Assembly (NCBI RefSeq): GCF_900199435.1
Contig: NZ_OAML01000002.1
Location: 372,001-436,000 of the forward strand
DNA length: 64,000 nt
Source of the DNA: Pygmaiobacter massiliensis
GTDB lineage: Bacteria > Bacillota > Clostridia > Oscillospirales > Ruminococcaceae
Direction of reading: 5' to 3'
The notes beneath the pieces are model-generated. The model was not told the origin of the DNA. It did no database searches and saw only the letters and a program-made list of their open reading frames with translations. Shown in pieces: positions 41,614-50,340 of this stretch. Position numbers and translations under genes: made by a program. Numbering within the stretch: position 1 is the stretch's first letter; the number at the start of each line of letters is the position of its first letter.

Positions 41614-42249
41614 TTACCGCAAAAAAGATAGCAACTCACCGGCATCTTTTGCAAGAAGCACAGGCGAAAACGCTTCCAATTCGCCCGGCTTTGCATACCC
41701 GTAAGCCACACCAATGGCATCAATACCGCAGTTTGCTGCACCGCGCATATCGTCTTGCCGGTCACCGACCAAAACCACTTGTTCCGGCGCCGCGCCGGTG
41801 CAGTGCAAAAGGTCTCGCAGCACATCTGTTTTGTTAAAGATGCCCCGTTCTTCCTGTGCACCGCCCATCACATCAAAATAGCGTGCAATGTTAAAGTGGC
41901 CCAGCACCAGCACCGCCGCCTCTTTCGGCTTTGCAGTGGCAAGGCAAATGGTAGCCCCTGCTTCTTTCAAGCCTTTCAGCAGCTCCGGAATACCCGGGTA
42001 CAGCGCAGCATTAAAGATGCCATCTTCATGATAAAACTTCCGGTACAGTGCGACGGCTTCCTCCACTTGCTCTGCCGGCAGATAATCGCCGAACATCTCT
42101 CGCAGCGGAGGTCCAAGGTAACGACGAAGCGCCGTTTGATTTTCTTCAATGCCAAACTGACGCAGCGTCTTCTGCATCGTCCCGGTAATGCCGGGCGCGG
42201 AATCTGCGAGGGTCCCATCTAAATCAAACAGCACGGTATCGTATCGCAT
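41614..42249 (-). CDS. HAD phosphatase, phosphoglycolate phosphatase-like
   Basis: A 211-residue HAD subfamily IA protein with motif I VLFDLDGTLADSAPGI (near 6), motif II LATAKPKEAAVLVL, and motif IV VVLVGDRQDDMRGAANCGI. It should dephosphorylate a small metabolite; phosphoglycolate or a pyrophosphate cannot be told apart from sequence. The start was placed at the ATG with GGAAGG 6 bases upstream; seven more codons are open. It lies 54 bases after the pyrimidine phosphorylase gene and 24 before the SGNH gene. Confidence 0.85.
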   Translation of the reverse strand: MRYDTVLFDLDGTLADSAPGITGTMQKTLRQFGIEENQTALRRYLGPPLREMFGDYLPAEQVEEAVALYRKFYHEDGIFNAALYPGIPELLKGLKEAGATICLATAKPKEAAVLVLGHFNIARYFDVMGGAQEERGIFNKTDVLRDLLHCTGAAPEQVVLVGDRQDDMRGAANCGIDAIGVAYGYAKPGELEAFSPVLLAKDAGELLSFLR

Positions 42250-42303
42250 AGTACACCTTCCAAAACGCATTTCGGTTTAGTATACCACTTTATCGCTCAT
42301 TCG

Positions 42304-43626
42304 TCAAAAACGCACCACACCGTCGCGAGTAACCTTTGCCATAATAAGAGGGATAGGGTCGGGCTTGGTTTCGCTGAAGGTCATAGCAGAAAGATAAAGC
42401 TCTTCTGCACGTTTTGCCTTCTCTTCATCAGAAGTATAGAACACTGCAAGGGTCTCCCCTTTTTCTACCGCATCGCCTGCTTTTTTGCAAAGTGTAATAC
42501 CGGCAGAAAAATCAATGCTGTCCTCTTTCTTTTCGCGGCCAGCGCCTAGCAGCACGGCCGAAATGCCGACCTGCTCGGTGTTCATACGGGCAAGGTAACC
42601 ACTCTTTGGCGATTTTACCTCATACCGCAGCGCAGCCTGCTCAAACAAAGCAGGGTCATCAATCACAGCCGGGTCACCGCCCTGTGCCACGACCATTTCA
42701 CGCAGCTTTGCAAGACCTTTGCCGTTTTTCATCATTTCTTCTGCAAGTGCACGGCAGGCATCAAAACCACCGAGGCCAGCAAGCTCCAGCAATCCGCCCG
42801 CAAGGTCAAGGCAAACGGTGGTGAAATCTTCGGGCCCGTGGCCGCGCAGGGTTTCCACTGCCTCGGTCACTTCCATACTGTTGCCGACTGCATAGCCAAG
42901 CGGTGTATCCATGTCTGTTACCAGTGCTGCCGTGCGGCGGCCATTGTGCTCGCCAATGGCGACCATTGCCTCTGCAAGGGCGATGGATTCATCGAGAGTT
43001 TTCATAAAAGCGCCGTTACCGGTTTTCACGTCCAGCAATATTGCATCAGAACCCGCAGCGAGCTTTTTGCTCATGATGCTGCTGGCAATCAAGGGAATGC
43101 AGCCGATGGTTGCAGTTACATCACGCAGTGCATACATTTTTTTATCTGCCGGTGCGAGGTTACCGCTTTGCCCAATCACCGCGAGGCCAATTTTGTTGAC
43201 CTGCGCAAAAAACTCTTTCTGGTCCAATACGGTTTTCATGCCGGGGATGGCTTCCATCTTATCGACAGTGCCGCCGGTATGGCCCAGACCACGACCGCTC
43301 ATTTTTGCCATTTTAACGCCGCAGGCCGCCACAATAGGTGCCACTACCAAGGTGGTTTTATCACCCACGCCACCGGTAGAGTGCTTATCCACCTTGACGC
43401 CCTTGATACCCGAAAGGTCGACCATATCGCCAGAGCGAGCCATGCAATCAGTCAACACCGCCGTTTCTTCGCTGGTCATGCCTTTGAGGTAAATTGCCAT
43501 CAGCAGCGCAGACATCTGATAATCCGGGATGCTGCCGTCAGTATAGCCCTGCACAGCAAAAGCTAGCTCTTCGCGGCTGAGCACCTCGCCGTCACGTTTT
43601 CTTGCAATAATGTCATACATTCTCAT
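42304..43626 (-). CDS. pdp: Pyrimidine-nucleoside phosphorylase
   Basis: A 440-residue enzyme that splits thymidine, uridine and deoxyuridine to base and (deoxy)ribose 1-phosphate. Family marks are the start MYDIIARKRDGEVLSREEL, VDKHSTGGVGDKTTLVVAPI (phosphate site, near 83) and KMSGRGLGHTGGTVDKMEAI, and the C-terminal domain from about 345. It supplies sugar phosphate to DeoB. Start ATG with AAAGGAG 8 bases upstream. It follows the nucleoside ABC importer, whose products it degrades. The name deoA is also used for such enzymes. Confidence 0.94.
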   Translation of the reverse strand: MRMYDIIARKRDGEVLSREELAFAVQGYTDGSIPDYQMSALLMAIYLKGMTSEETAVLTDCMARSGDMVDLSGIKGVKVDKHSTGGVGDKTTLVVAPIVAACGVKMAKMSGRGLGHTGGTVDKMEAIPGMKTVLDQKEFFAQVNKIGLAVIGQSGNLAPADKKMYALRDVTATIGCIPLIASSIMSKKLAAGSDAILLDVKTGNGAFMKTLDESIALAEAMVAIGEHNGRRTAALVTDMDTPLGYAVGNSMEVTEAVETLRGHGPEDFTTVCLDLAGGLLELAGLGGFDACRALAEEMMKNGKGLAKLREMVVAQGGDPAVIDDPALFEQAALRYEVKSPKSGYLARMNTEQVGISAVLLGAGREKKEDSIDFSAGITLCKKAGDAVEKGETLAVFYTSDEEKAKRAEELYLSAMTFSETKPDPIPLIMAKVTRDGVVRF

Positions 43627-43710
43627 AATGTTTCTCCTTTAACGCAAAACATTCACAAAAGCCAGTGTTTTTGTTTATTTTACAAACGCACCGCTTCGCA
43701 AAGTAAAGGG

Positions 43711-43750
43711 CAGAATATCCCCCGCCTTTGCCGAGACGAGGGATATTGAT
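43711..43750 (-). repeat. Inverted repeat between the nucleoside permease and pdp genes
   Basis: AATATCCC and GGGATATT pair around an 18-base loop; no clear T-run follows on the minus strand. It may be a processing or partial termination site. Confidence 0.35.
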
Positions 43751-43778
43751 AGGACTTTTCAATTGTAAAGGGCTTTTA

Positions 43779-44732
43779 TTAACGCGAGCCCTTATCGTAG
43801 GGAATACCCTCTGCCTTCGGGGCGCAGCTCGTTTTGCCGGTAAAGGCCAGCAGAATCAGCGTTGCCACATAAGGAATCATTTTATAGATGTTGCTCGGGA
43901 TACCCAAGCCCACGAGGAACGGAATGCCGGAGTAAACTGCCGAAAGCGTTTTCATGAATCCGAAGAAAAGCGCTGCACCGGCAATGCGCCAAGGTTTCCA
44001 CTGGCCAAAGATAAGCACCGCCAGCGCGAGGAAGCCGTAGCCCGAAACAGTGGCATTAAAGTTGGTGGAGGTCGGGATAACGAACACCAAGCCGCCGATG
44101 CCTGCAAGTGCGCCGGAAATCAGCACGCCTGCATAACGCATTTTGTATACGTTAATACCGACGGAATCAGCCGCCTGCGGATGTTCGCCGCAAGCGCGCA
44201 GGCGCAGGCCAAAACGGGTTTTGTACAGCACCAGCCAGCTGATGACCAGAATGCCAACGCCGATATAGGTGGTGATATAAGTGTTCTGGAACAGCAGCGG
44301 CCCGATGACCGGAATGTCGCCCAGCACCGGCACCGAGTTAATGCGGAACTGATTGACAAAAGGAATCTGCTGCACGCCCTGAAGCATACGCGCCACAAAG
44401 ATGACGAAAGCCGGGGCAAAAATGTTGATTGCCGTGCCGCTGATAACCTGATCTGCCTTCATGTTGATGGCAGCGTAGGCATGCAGCAGGCTAATGAGCA
44501 TGCCGGCAGCAGCTGCCACCAAAATGGCAAGTAGAAGAACCGGCTGGCCGGGCAGCGCGCCCTGCGTTTGATTGATGAAGTAGATGCCGGAGAATGCGCC
44601 GATAACCATGATGCCCTCAAGCGCGATGTTAACAACACCGGAACGCTCGCTGAAAAGGCCACCCAATGCAACAATCAAAAGCGGAATTGAGAAGTACATC
44701 ATCTGCTGGATGATGAAATAGAGCATATGCAT
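43779..44732 (-). CDS. Nucleoside ABC transporter permease 2 (YufQ/NupQ-like)
   Basis: A 317-residue membrane protein of the branched-chain/sugar permease family with about eight segments. Marks are SIPLLIVALGGLFSERSGVVN and IALEGIMVIGAF near 20-45 and the coupling part RFGLRLRACGEHPQAADSVG near 187. With the preceding permease, the double ATPase and BmpA it imports nucleosides, as known for the B. subtilis NupNOPQ system. It shares one base with the end of the first permease gene. Confidence 0.93.
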   Translation of the reverse strand: MHMLYFIIQQMMYFSIPLLIVALGGLFSERSGVVNIALEGIMVIGAFSGIYFINQTQGALPGQPVLLLAILVAAAAGMLISLLHAYAAINMKADQVISGTAINIFAPAFVIFVARMLQGVQQIPFVNQFRINSVPVLGDIPVIGPLLFQNTYITTYIGVGILVISWLVLYKTRFGLRLRACGEHPQAADSVGINVYKMRYAGVLISGALAGIGGLVFVIPTSTNFNATVSGYGFLALAVLIFGQWKPWRIAGAALFFGFMKTLSAVYSGIPFLVGLGIPSNIYKMIPYVATLILLAFTGKTSCAPKAEGIPYDKGSR

Positions 44733-45844
44733 TACTCCTCACCACCTTTCGCTTTGATGACACCGTTCTCTTCTTTTCTGCGGCGCATACGGCCGATGAC
44801 AAGTTTAAAGAACAGCGCAAATGCCGCAAAGTAGATGATAACCGAGGTGATGATATCAATGATTTGCGGGGCAAAGCCGAAGGCCTGCATGCTCTGGCCG
44901 CCAACTTTGAGGTACGAAATGAAAATACCGGAGAACACGATACCGATGGGATGAGACATACCCAGCAGCGCGACAGGGATGCCGTTGAAGCCCTCTGCCG
45001 CGAGTTCATCAGTGAGAGGAATACCGGTACCCGCGCCGGAAAGGTAATACAGTGCGCCGCCAATGCCGGCAAGTGCACCCGCGATAACCATTGAAAGCAC
45101 GATACTGCGTTTTTCGTCGACGCCTGCATATTTTGCTGCGTCGCGGTTGTAACCGCAGGCCTTTAATTCATAGCCAAATTTGGTTTTATTGACAACGATA
45201 TACATCACGACGCCCATTAGCATCGCAAGTAGAATGCCAATATTGACACTGGAAGGGGTTGCACCTGCCACAAAGAACTTATCAAAGCCCATTTTAGGAA
45301 GCACCGCAGTTGCTGCTGGCTGGCGGCTCTGATTTCTTGCCTGGTCAAACAACAGCTGGCGCACCAACAGGTTGACCATGTTAAGGCCGATATAGTTCAT
45401 CATAATACAGGTGATAACTTCGTTGACATTGCTGTACGCCTTCATTAGGCCGGGTACAAGGCCCCACAGCGCGCCCGCAAGCGCTGCTGCAAGCAGCGCA
45501 ACAATCCAGTGCAGGCCGGCCGGTAAAAAGGTCCATTTTACACCGACGTAAACGGCGGCAAATGCACCGGCGAGGTACTGGCCCGGGCCGCCGATATTGA
45601 ACAGCCCTGTTTTATTGGCAAAGCCGACCGAAAGGCCGGTCATGATAATCGGAGTAGCATAGTACAGCACCTGTCCGAAATTCTTTCGGTTGACGATACC
45701 GCCGGTTACAATTGCACCAAAGCCTTGCATGGCTTTGCCTGAATCTGCAATAAACAAAACGATAAGACCAACCAAAAGGCCGCAAACGATAGCTGCAAGC
45801 GAGGAGGCAAGCGCCGAGAAATCTCTGTTTTTCTGTTTTTTCAC
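44732..45844 (-). CDS. Nucleoside ABC transporter permease 1 (YufP/NupP-like)
   Basis: A 370-residue membrane protein with about nine segments. Marks are PIIMTGLSVGFANKTGLFNI, GGPGQYLAGAFAAVY and the coupling part KFGYELKACGYNRDAAKYAG near 225. It forms the channel together with permease 2. It lies three bases after the ATPase gene and its stop codon shares one base with the permease 2 start, so all are coupled. Confidence 0.93.
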   Translation of the reverse strand: MKKQKNRDFSALASSLAAIVCGLLVGLIVLFIADSGKAMQGFGAIVTGGIVNRKNFGQVLYYATPIIMTGLSVGFANKTGLFNIGGPGQYLAGAFAAVYVGVKWTFLPAGLHWIVALLAAALAGALWGLVPGLMKAYSNVNEVITCIMMNYIGLNMVNLLVRQLLFDQARNQSRQPAATAVLPKMGFDKFFVAGATPSSVNIGILLAMLMGVVMYIVVNKTKFGYELKACGYNRDAAKYAGVDEKRSIVLSMVIAGALAGIGGALYYLSGAGTGIPLTDELAAEGFNGIPVALLGMSHPIGIVFSGIFISYLKVGGQSMQAFGFAPQIIDIITSVIIYFAAFALFFKLVIGRMRRRKEENGVIKAKGGEE

Positions 45845-45847
45845 GAC

Positions 45848-47374
45848 TTAGGCCTCCTTTTTGCCAGAGCCAGCCATATAAAGGCCCAGCTCTTGTACCG
45901 TAACAGTTTTGGGGTCCAGCTCGGCGACAATCTCGCCCTCATACATCACAAGAATACGGTCCGAAAGATTCATGACTTCGTCAAGCTCAAGGCTAACCAG
46001 CAAAATGCCACGGCCTTCGTCACGTTCTTTGACCAGTTGTTTGTGGATATATTCGATTGCGCCTACGTCCAAACCACGGGTCGGCTGCACCGCAATGAGC
46101 AAATCCGGATTTCGATCGATTTCACGCGCGACGATTGCTTTCTGCTGGTTGCCGCCGGACATGCTGCGCACAATGGTGTCGCTGCCCTGTCCGCTGCGCA
46201 CGTCGAACTTCTCAATCAGCGCATCGGAATAGCGATAAATCTCGTCAAATTTCAAAAAGCCATGGTTGCAGAACTGCGGCTCAAAATAGCGCTGCAGCAC
46301 CATGTTATAAGCAAGTGGGTAATCCAGAACAAGACCATGCTTGTGCCGGTCCTCGGGGATATGCCCAAGGCCGCTGGTGTTGCGCTTACGAATGTGTGCA
46401 TTGGTAATGTCCTCGCCTTTTAATACGACCTTGCCGGCGTCAATTTTCATCAAACCGGTAATCGCCTGCACCAGCTCGGTCTGGCCGTTGCCATCGATGC
46501 CAGCAACGCAAACAATCTCGCCGCGGCGCACGTTAAAGGTAACGTCTTTGACAAGGTGCTTTCCGCCCACTTTGCTGTGTACCGAAAGGCCTTCTACTTC
46601 GAGCACTTTTTCGCCGCAGGCAGCGTCGGATTTTTCTACCTGCAAGCTAACTTTGCGGCCTACCATCATTTCGCTCATCTCTTCTTTCGAAGCCGGAGCT
46701 ACATCGATAGTACCGATGTATTTGCCTTTGCGCAGCACAGTGCAGCGGTCTGCTGCCGCTTTAATCTCGTTAAGTTTATGAGTAATGAAAAGGATGCTCT
46801 TGCCCTCTTTGGCAAGGTTTTTCATAATTTTCATCAGCTCTTCAATTTCCTGCGGGGTAAGCACTGCCGTCGGCTCGTCAAAAATCAAGATTTCGTTTTC
46901 GCGGTAAAGCATTTTCAAAATCTCAACGCGCTGCTGCATACCAACTGTGATATCTTCGATGATAGCATCAGGGTCAACCGAAAGGCCATACTGTTCTGAC
47001 AGCTCAACCACGCGTTTGCGTGCGTCGTCCATTTTCAGCAGGCCACCTTTGACAGTTTCTACACCAAGGATGATATTTTCAAGCACAGTGAAGTTGTGCA
47101 CCAACTTAAAATGCTGATGCACCATACCGATGCCTAACCGGTTTGCGTCGTTCGGGTCTTTGATTTTGACCTCTTGGCCATCTTTTTTAATAACGCCGTG
47201 CTCCGGCTGATACATGCCGAACAGAACGCTCATAAGGGTGGATTTGCCTGCACCGTTTTCGCCGAGCAAGGCATGAATCTCACCTTTTTTGAGTTGCAGG
47301 GTGATATGGTCATTTGCGATAATGCCGGGGAATTCCTTGACAATATCGCACATTTCAATGACATACTCGCTCAC
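45848..47374 (-). CDS. Nucleoside ABC transporter ATP-binding protein with two ATPase domains (YufO/NupO-like)
   Basis: A 508-residue protein with tandem ABC domains, as in sugar-type importers. First domain: Walker A GENGAGKST (near 39) and Walker B ILIFDEPTAVLTPQE. Second domain from about 255: a Walker A variant GIDGNGQTE, signature MSGGNQQK and LLIAVQPTRGLDVGA. The second site has lost the Walker A Lys, as is usual in this subfamily, so only one site should hydrolyse ATP well. It energises nucleoside import. The gap of 271 bases to bmpA holds a terminator. Confidence 0.94.
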   Translation of the reverse strand: MSEYVIEMCDIVKEFPGIIANDHITLQLKKGEIHALLGENGAGKSTLMSVLFGMYQPEHGVIKKDGQEVKIKDPNDANRLGIGMVHQHFKLVHNFTVLENIILGVETVKGGLLKMDDARKRVVELSEQYGLSVDPDAIIEDITVGMQQRVEILKMLYRENEILIFDEPTAVLTPQEIEELMKIMKNLAKEGKSILFITHKLNEIKAAADRCTVLRKGKYIGTIDVAPASKEEMSEMMVGRKVSLQVEKSDAACGEKVLEVEGLSVHSKVGGKHLVKDVTFNVRRGEIVCVAGIDGNGQTELVQAITGLMKIDAGKVVLKGEDITNAHIRKRNTSGLGHIPEDRHKHGLVLDYPLAYNMVLQRYFEPQFCNHGFLKFDEIYRYSDALIEKFDVRSGQGSDTIVRSMSGGNQQKAIVAREIDRNPDLLIAVQPTRGLDVGAIEYIHKQLVKERDEGRGILLVSLELDEVMNLSDRILVMYEGEIVAELDPKTVTVQELGLYMAGSGKKEA

Positions 47375-47567
47375 TCTGTACCCACTTCCTTCCTTTTTGA
47401 TTTGGACTTAATACGAGTCGCAAGATAGATTAATTATACTATCTTTTCTAGTAAGTGACAAGAAAATTCCTCCGAAAATGAGTGTCTGAAAATCGTCAGT
47501 ATGCCTAGAAAATTTTGTAAACTGTTTTTGGCAGAATATTGGCGAGGTTTTGGCTTTAATGCTAAAC

Positions 47568-47603
47568 ATAAAAAACGGCGAGAGCTTTCTGCTCTCGCCG
47601 TTT
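47568..47603 (-). terminator. Terminator between bmpA and the nucleoside ATPase gene
   Basis: A perfect 13-bp stem (AAACGGCGAGAGC and its complement) with a 5-base loop, then TTTTTTATG on the minus strand. It lies 40 bases after the bmpA stop and may reduce expression of the ATPase and permeases relative to the binding protein. Confidence 0.85.
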
Positions 47604-47645
47604 ATCCTTCACTTTATGGCAAAAGATATTCTGAACGCGGTAGAA

Positions 47646-48773
47646 TTACAGAGCTACAACGGTAACTTTGCATTTCTCGGTCTTCAGTTTATCAGCAGAC
47701 TCTGCATCGGTGTCCTTCTGCAGGGTTACTTTGCCGGAAGCCAGGCTCTCGAACAGAGCTTTGTAGTCTTCCTCGGTGAATTTCTCAAACTTAGAGGTCT
47801 CCATGGGCAGGCCCAGTGCATTCTCAGCAGCGCCGAGGTTCAGGTTCTGGCCGCCGGGGAACTCGTTTGCATAGTATTTCTCGAGCATCTGCTGTACAGC
47901 CTCTGCCAGGCCTTTCATAGCGCTGGAAATAACGGTTGCGGACTCAGAGCTCTGGTCAACGTCAACGCCGATGACTTTGCCGCCCTCAGCCTCTGCTGCT
48001 GCCATAACGCTGTTGCCAACGCTGCCGCCGCAAGCAAAGATAACGGTGGTGCCGTTCTTGTACCAAGAAGCAGCCATAGCCTGGGCTTCCGGAGTAGCTG
48101 CGAAGCCGTCGGTGTTGGTGTACATCATTTCGATGTCAACGCCCATCTCTTTAGCTGCTGCGTCAGCGCCCTGTACGAAGCCGTAGCCGTAGCGTACAAC
48201 TGCCGGTACCGGCTGGCCGCCGAGGAAGCCGAGTTTGGTGTTGCCGTCTTTTACTGCTGCATAGCCAGCGAGGTAGCCAACCTGCTCCTCAGAGAAGGTG
48301 ATACCAACGGTGTTGTCAGCAGTTTTAAAATCAGAGTAATCATCGTTGTGGGGATTGCCGTCGATCAGGATGAAAGAAACATCGGGATATTTCTCCTGAA
48401 CGGTGTAGATAGGTACCTCAAACAGGAAGCCCGGGGTAACAACTACTTTTGCACCATTCTGGATGGCCTGCTCGATCGAGTTGACATACTCGTCGTTGGT
48501 TGCATCAGCGGGTTTGTAGTACTGGCAGGTTTTGCCGTTTGCATCTGCATAGGCTTTTACGCCCTCCCAGGTGCCCTGGTTGAAGGACTTGTCGTTGATG
48601 TCGCCTTTATCGGTGATCATCGCGATCTCAGCGCCTTCGGTAGCGGTGCTGCCAGCTTCGCTGGAAGCCGGTTTGCTGGAAGCAGCCGGTGCGCTGGAGG
48701 CACTGCCGCCGCAAGCGACGAAGGTCAGGGTCATAGCAAGTGCCAGAACGAGGCACAGCATCTTTTTCGCCAT
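47646..48773 (-). CDS. bmpA: BMP-family nucleoside-binding lipoprotein
   Basis: A 375-residue lipoprotein. The signal peptide ends in a lipobox LTFVACGG (Cys near 20) and is followed by a Ser/Ala-rich linker to about 45. The BMP domain starts IAMITDKGDINDKSFNQGTW, a family hallmark with the ligand-contacting residues, followed by NPHNDDYSDFK and VGITFSEEQVGYLAGY. It captures nucleosides at the surface for the importer encoded downstream. Start placed at the ATG with TGGAGAG 9 bases upstream. It has its own strong promoter and terminator. Confidence 0.94.
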   Translation of the reverse strand: MAKKMLCLVLALAMTLTFVACGGSASSAPAASSKPASSEAGSTATEGAEIAMITDKGDINDKSFNQGTWEGVKAYADANGKTCQYYKPADATNDEYVNSIEQAIQNGAKVVVTPGFLFEVPIYTVQEKYPDVSFILIDGNPHNDDYSDFKTADNTVGITFSEEQVGYLAGYAAVKDGNTKLGFLGGQPVPAVVRYGYGFVQGADAAAKEMGVDIEMMYTNTDGFAATPEAQAMAASWYKNGTTVIFACGGSVGNSVMAAAEAEGGKVIGVDVDQSSESATVISSAMKGLAEAVQQMLEKYYANEFPGGQNLNLGAAENALGLPMETSKFEKFTEEDYKALFESLASGKVTLQKDTDAESADKLKTEKCKVTVVAL

Positions 48774-48847
48774 AACTTTACACTCTCCATTCAATTTTCT
48801 TGTTGCCCAATGGGCAAGTTTCAGACAGGCTTTACAGCCCGTACTAA

Positions 48848-48876
48848 AGTATATCGCATTTCCAACACAATTTCAA
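48848..48876 (-). promoter_or_regulatory. Putative bmpA promoter
   Basis: Minus strand: TTGAAA, 17 bases, TATACT, about 75 bases before the bmpA start. One of the best sigma-A matches in the window. Confidence 0.75.
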
Positions 48877-48980
48877 CGACAAACACGCAAAAAGACAATG
48901 ACAAATTGATAACATCCACAAAATCCATGCCCCGACGAGTGACTTTTTTGCCCAAGTTTTTGGTAAATTGCGGAAATTCG

Positions 48981-49391
48981 CTAAGCCAGGTTTGCCGGGC
49001 CAAATCCGTAAGGCAAAAGCGCCCCCAATGTAGTTTCCTCATAATCCTCTTCAGATTTTGCCATAATCACAGCCAAGTCTGGCCCGCCAAACTCGTAAAG
49101 GGCTTGACGGCAGACACCGCAAGGTGCCGTAATCAAGCTATTAACTTCGCCTTCTTTGCTGCCTACAATGGCAATTGCCGCAAACTCACGCTCTCCTTCA
49201 CTGACAGCCTTAAACAATGCAGTGCGCTCGGCGCAATTCGTCGGGGTATAGCTTGCGCTTTCGATGTTGCAGCCGGTATAGACTTTCCCGCTTTTGGCCA
49301 GCAGGGCTGCACCTACCTGAAAATGAGAATAGGGTGTATAGGCATATTTGCGCGCCTCGAATGCGCGACGGATTAATTCTTTGGTATCCAT
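48981..49391 (-). CDS. cdd: Cytidine deaminase
   Basis: A 136-residue homotetramer-type enzyme that converts cytidine and deoxycytidine to the uracil forms. The zinc ligands are the Cys in TPTNCAERTALFKAV, which also has the catalytic Glu, and the pair in APCGVCRQALYEF (near 89-92). The substrate part YSHFQVGAALLAKSGKVYTG is normal. It sits between the purine phosphorylase and bmpA genes, feeding uridine to the pyrimidine phosphorylase. Confidence 0.96.
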   Translation of the reverse strand: MDTKELIRRAFEARKYAYTPYSHFQVGAALLAKSGKVYTGCNIESASYTPTNCAERTALFKAVSEGEREFAAIAIVGSKEGEVNSLITAPCGVCRQALYEFGGPDLAVIMAKSEEDYEETTLGALLPYGFGPANLA

Positions 49392-49429
49392 AAAAAGACC
49401 TTCTTTCCTTCAGCATTTCAAAAGGGGAC

Positions 49430-49470
49430 AAAACAGCCCTGACTTTTCAAAGGATAAAAGGTCAGGGCCG
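49430..49470 (-). terminator. Intrinsic terminator after deoD
   Basis: GCCCTGAC and GTCAGGGC form an 8-bp stem with a 17-base loop, followed on the minus strand by TGTTTTG. Confidence 0.7.
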
Positions 49471-49541
49471 CTGAGCTCTACTATTTTATTGTAGCCCGGC
49501 TGAAAAAATCCATCAAGCCGTACTTTGGTGCAGTTTTGAGT

Positions 49542-50258
49542 TTACAGCGCCGCCACTGCCCCGAGGGCGATTTTCATCATATTGGTGAAGCTGGTCTGGC
49601 GCTCTTCTGCCGTGGTAATCTCGGGCGAAACAAAGCTGTCAGAGATGGTCAGCAGGCAGGCTGCATTTTTGCCGAGTACTCGTGCATTGTTGAATAGCGC
49701 AAAGCTTTCCATTTCTACAGCCAGGCAGCCGCGCTCATCGCGCAGTTTCTGCCAGTACGGCTCTTTATTTTCGCGGTAGAACACGTCGCTGGAGTGAATT
49801 GTGCCTTCGATAACCGGGATAGACAGTTTCTCGGCAGCGTCGCGCAATGCACCGTTGAGCTTCTCGCTCGGGTAGGTAACATCTTCATCCCAACCGCTTT
49901 GGGTTTTGGCATAGCTGCTCTCAGAGTAAGCGCCGGTTGCCAGCACTACATCAAACACTTTTGCTTTTTCGGTGTAAGAACCAGCCGAGCCAATGCGGAT
50001 GATGTTTTCTACGCCATACTGGCTATAAAGCTCGTAAGAATAGATGCCGATGCTGGGCATGCCCATGCCAGACCCCATAACCGAGACAGGGTGTCCCTCA
50101 TAGGTGCCGGTGTAGCCCAGCATGCCGCGTACATCGTTGAAAAGCACAGGATCTTTCAAAAAAGTTTCTGCGATGAATTTTGCGCGCAGCGGGTCACCCG
50201 GCATCAGCACGGTTTTTGCGATTGCGCCTTTTTCTGCTTTATTATGCGGTGTTGCCAT
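49542..50258 (-). CDS. deoD: Purine nucleoside phosphorylase, DeoD type
   Basis: A 238-residue enzyme that cleaves purine (deoxy)nucleosides to base and sugar 1-phosphate. Marks are TVLMPGDPLRAKFIAETFL (phosphate site), GSGMGMPSIGIYSYELY near 64, the base-binding AVEMESFALFNNARVLG near 178 and the catalytic Asp in LTISDSFVSPE (near 205). Start ATG with AGGAGG 7 bases upstream. It feeds deoB as the other phosphorylase does. First gene of the nucleoside region on the minus strand. Confidence 0.96.
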   Translation of the reverse strand: MATPHNKAEKGAIAKTVLMPGDPLRAKFIAETFLKDPVLFNDVRGMLGYTGTYEGHPVSVMGSGMGMPSIGIYSYELYSQYGVENIIRIGSAGSYTEKAKVFDVVLATGAYSESSYAKTQSGWDEDVTYPSEKLNGALRDAAEKLSIPVIEGTIHSSDVFYRENKEPYWQKLRDERGCLAVEMESFALFNNARVLGKNAACLLTISDSFVSPEITTAEERQTSFTNMMKIALGAVAAL

Positions 50259-50293
50259 AGTTATTGCCTCCTGATGATACTTTGTAATATTGT

Positions 50294-50322
50294 ATTATAA
50301 TATAAAAAACGGTTTTGAGTAA
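50294..50322 (-). promoter_or_regulatory. Putative deoD promoter
   Basis: Minus strand: TTACTC, 17 bases, perfect TATAAT, about 36 bases before the start codon. Confidence 0.6.
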
Positions 50323-50340
50323 GCACCAGCTTTCTCAGCT

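Noticed and set aside
43711-43750. Terminator between the nucleoside permease and pdp genes
   Set aside because: The stem is good but the minus-strand tail lacks a T-run, so it is listed only as an inverted repeat.
47550-49376. A 608-codon plus-strand frame across bmpA and cdd
   Set aside because: It crosses a terminator, a promoter and two well-supported minus-strand genes and has no recognisable domain; it is a shadow.
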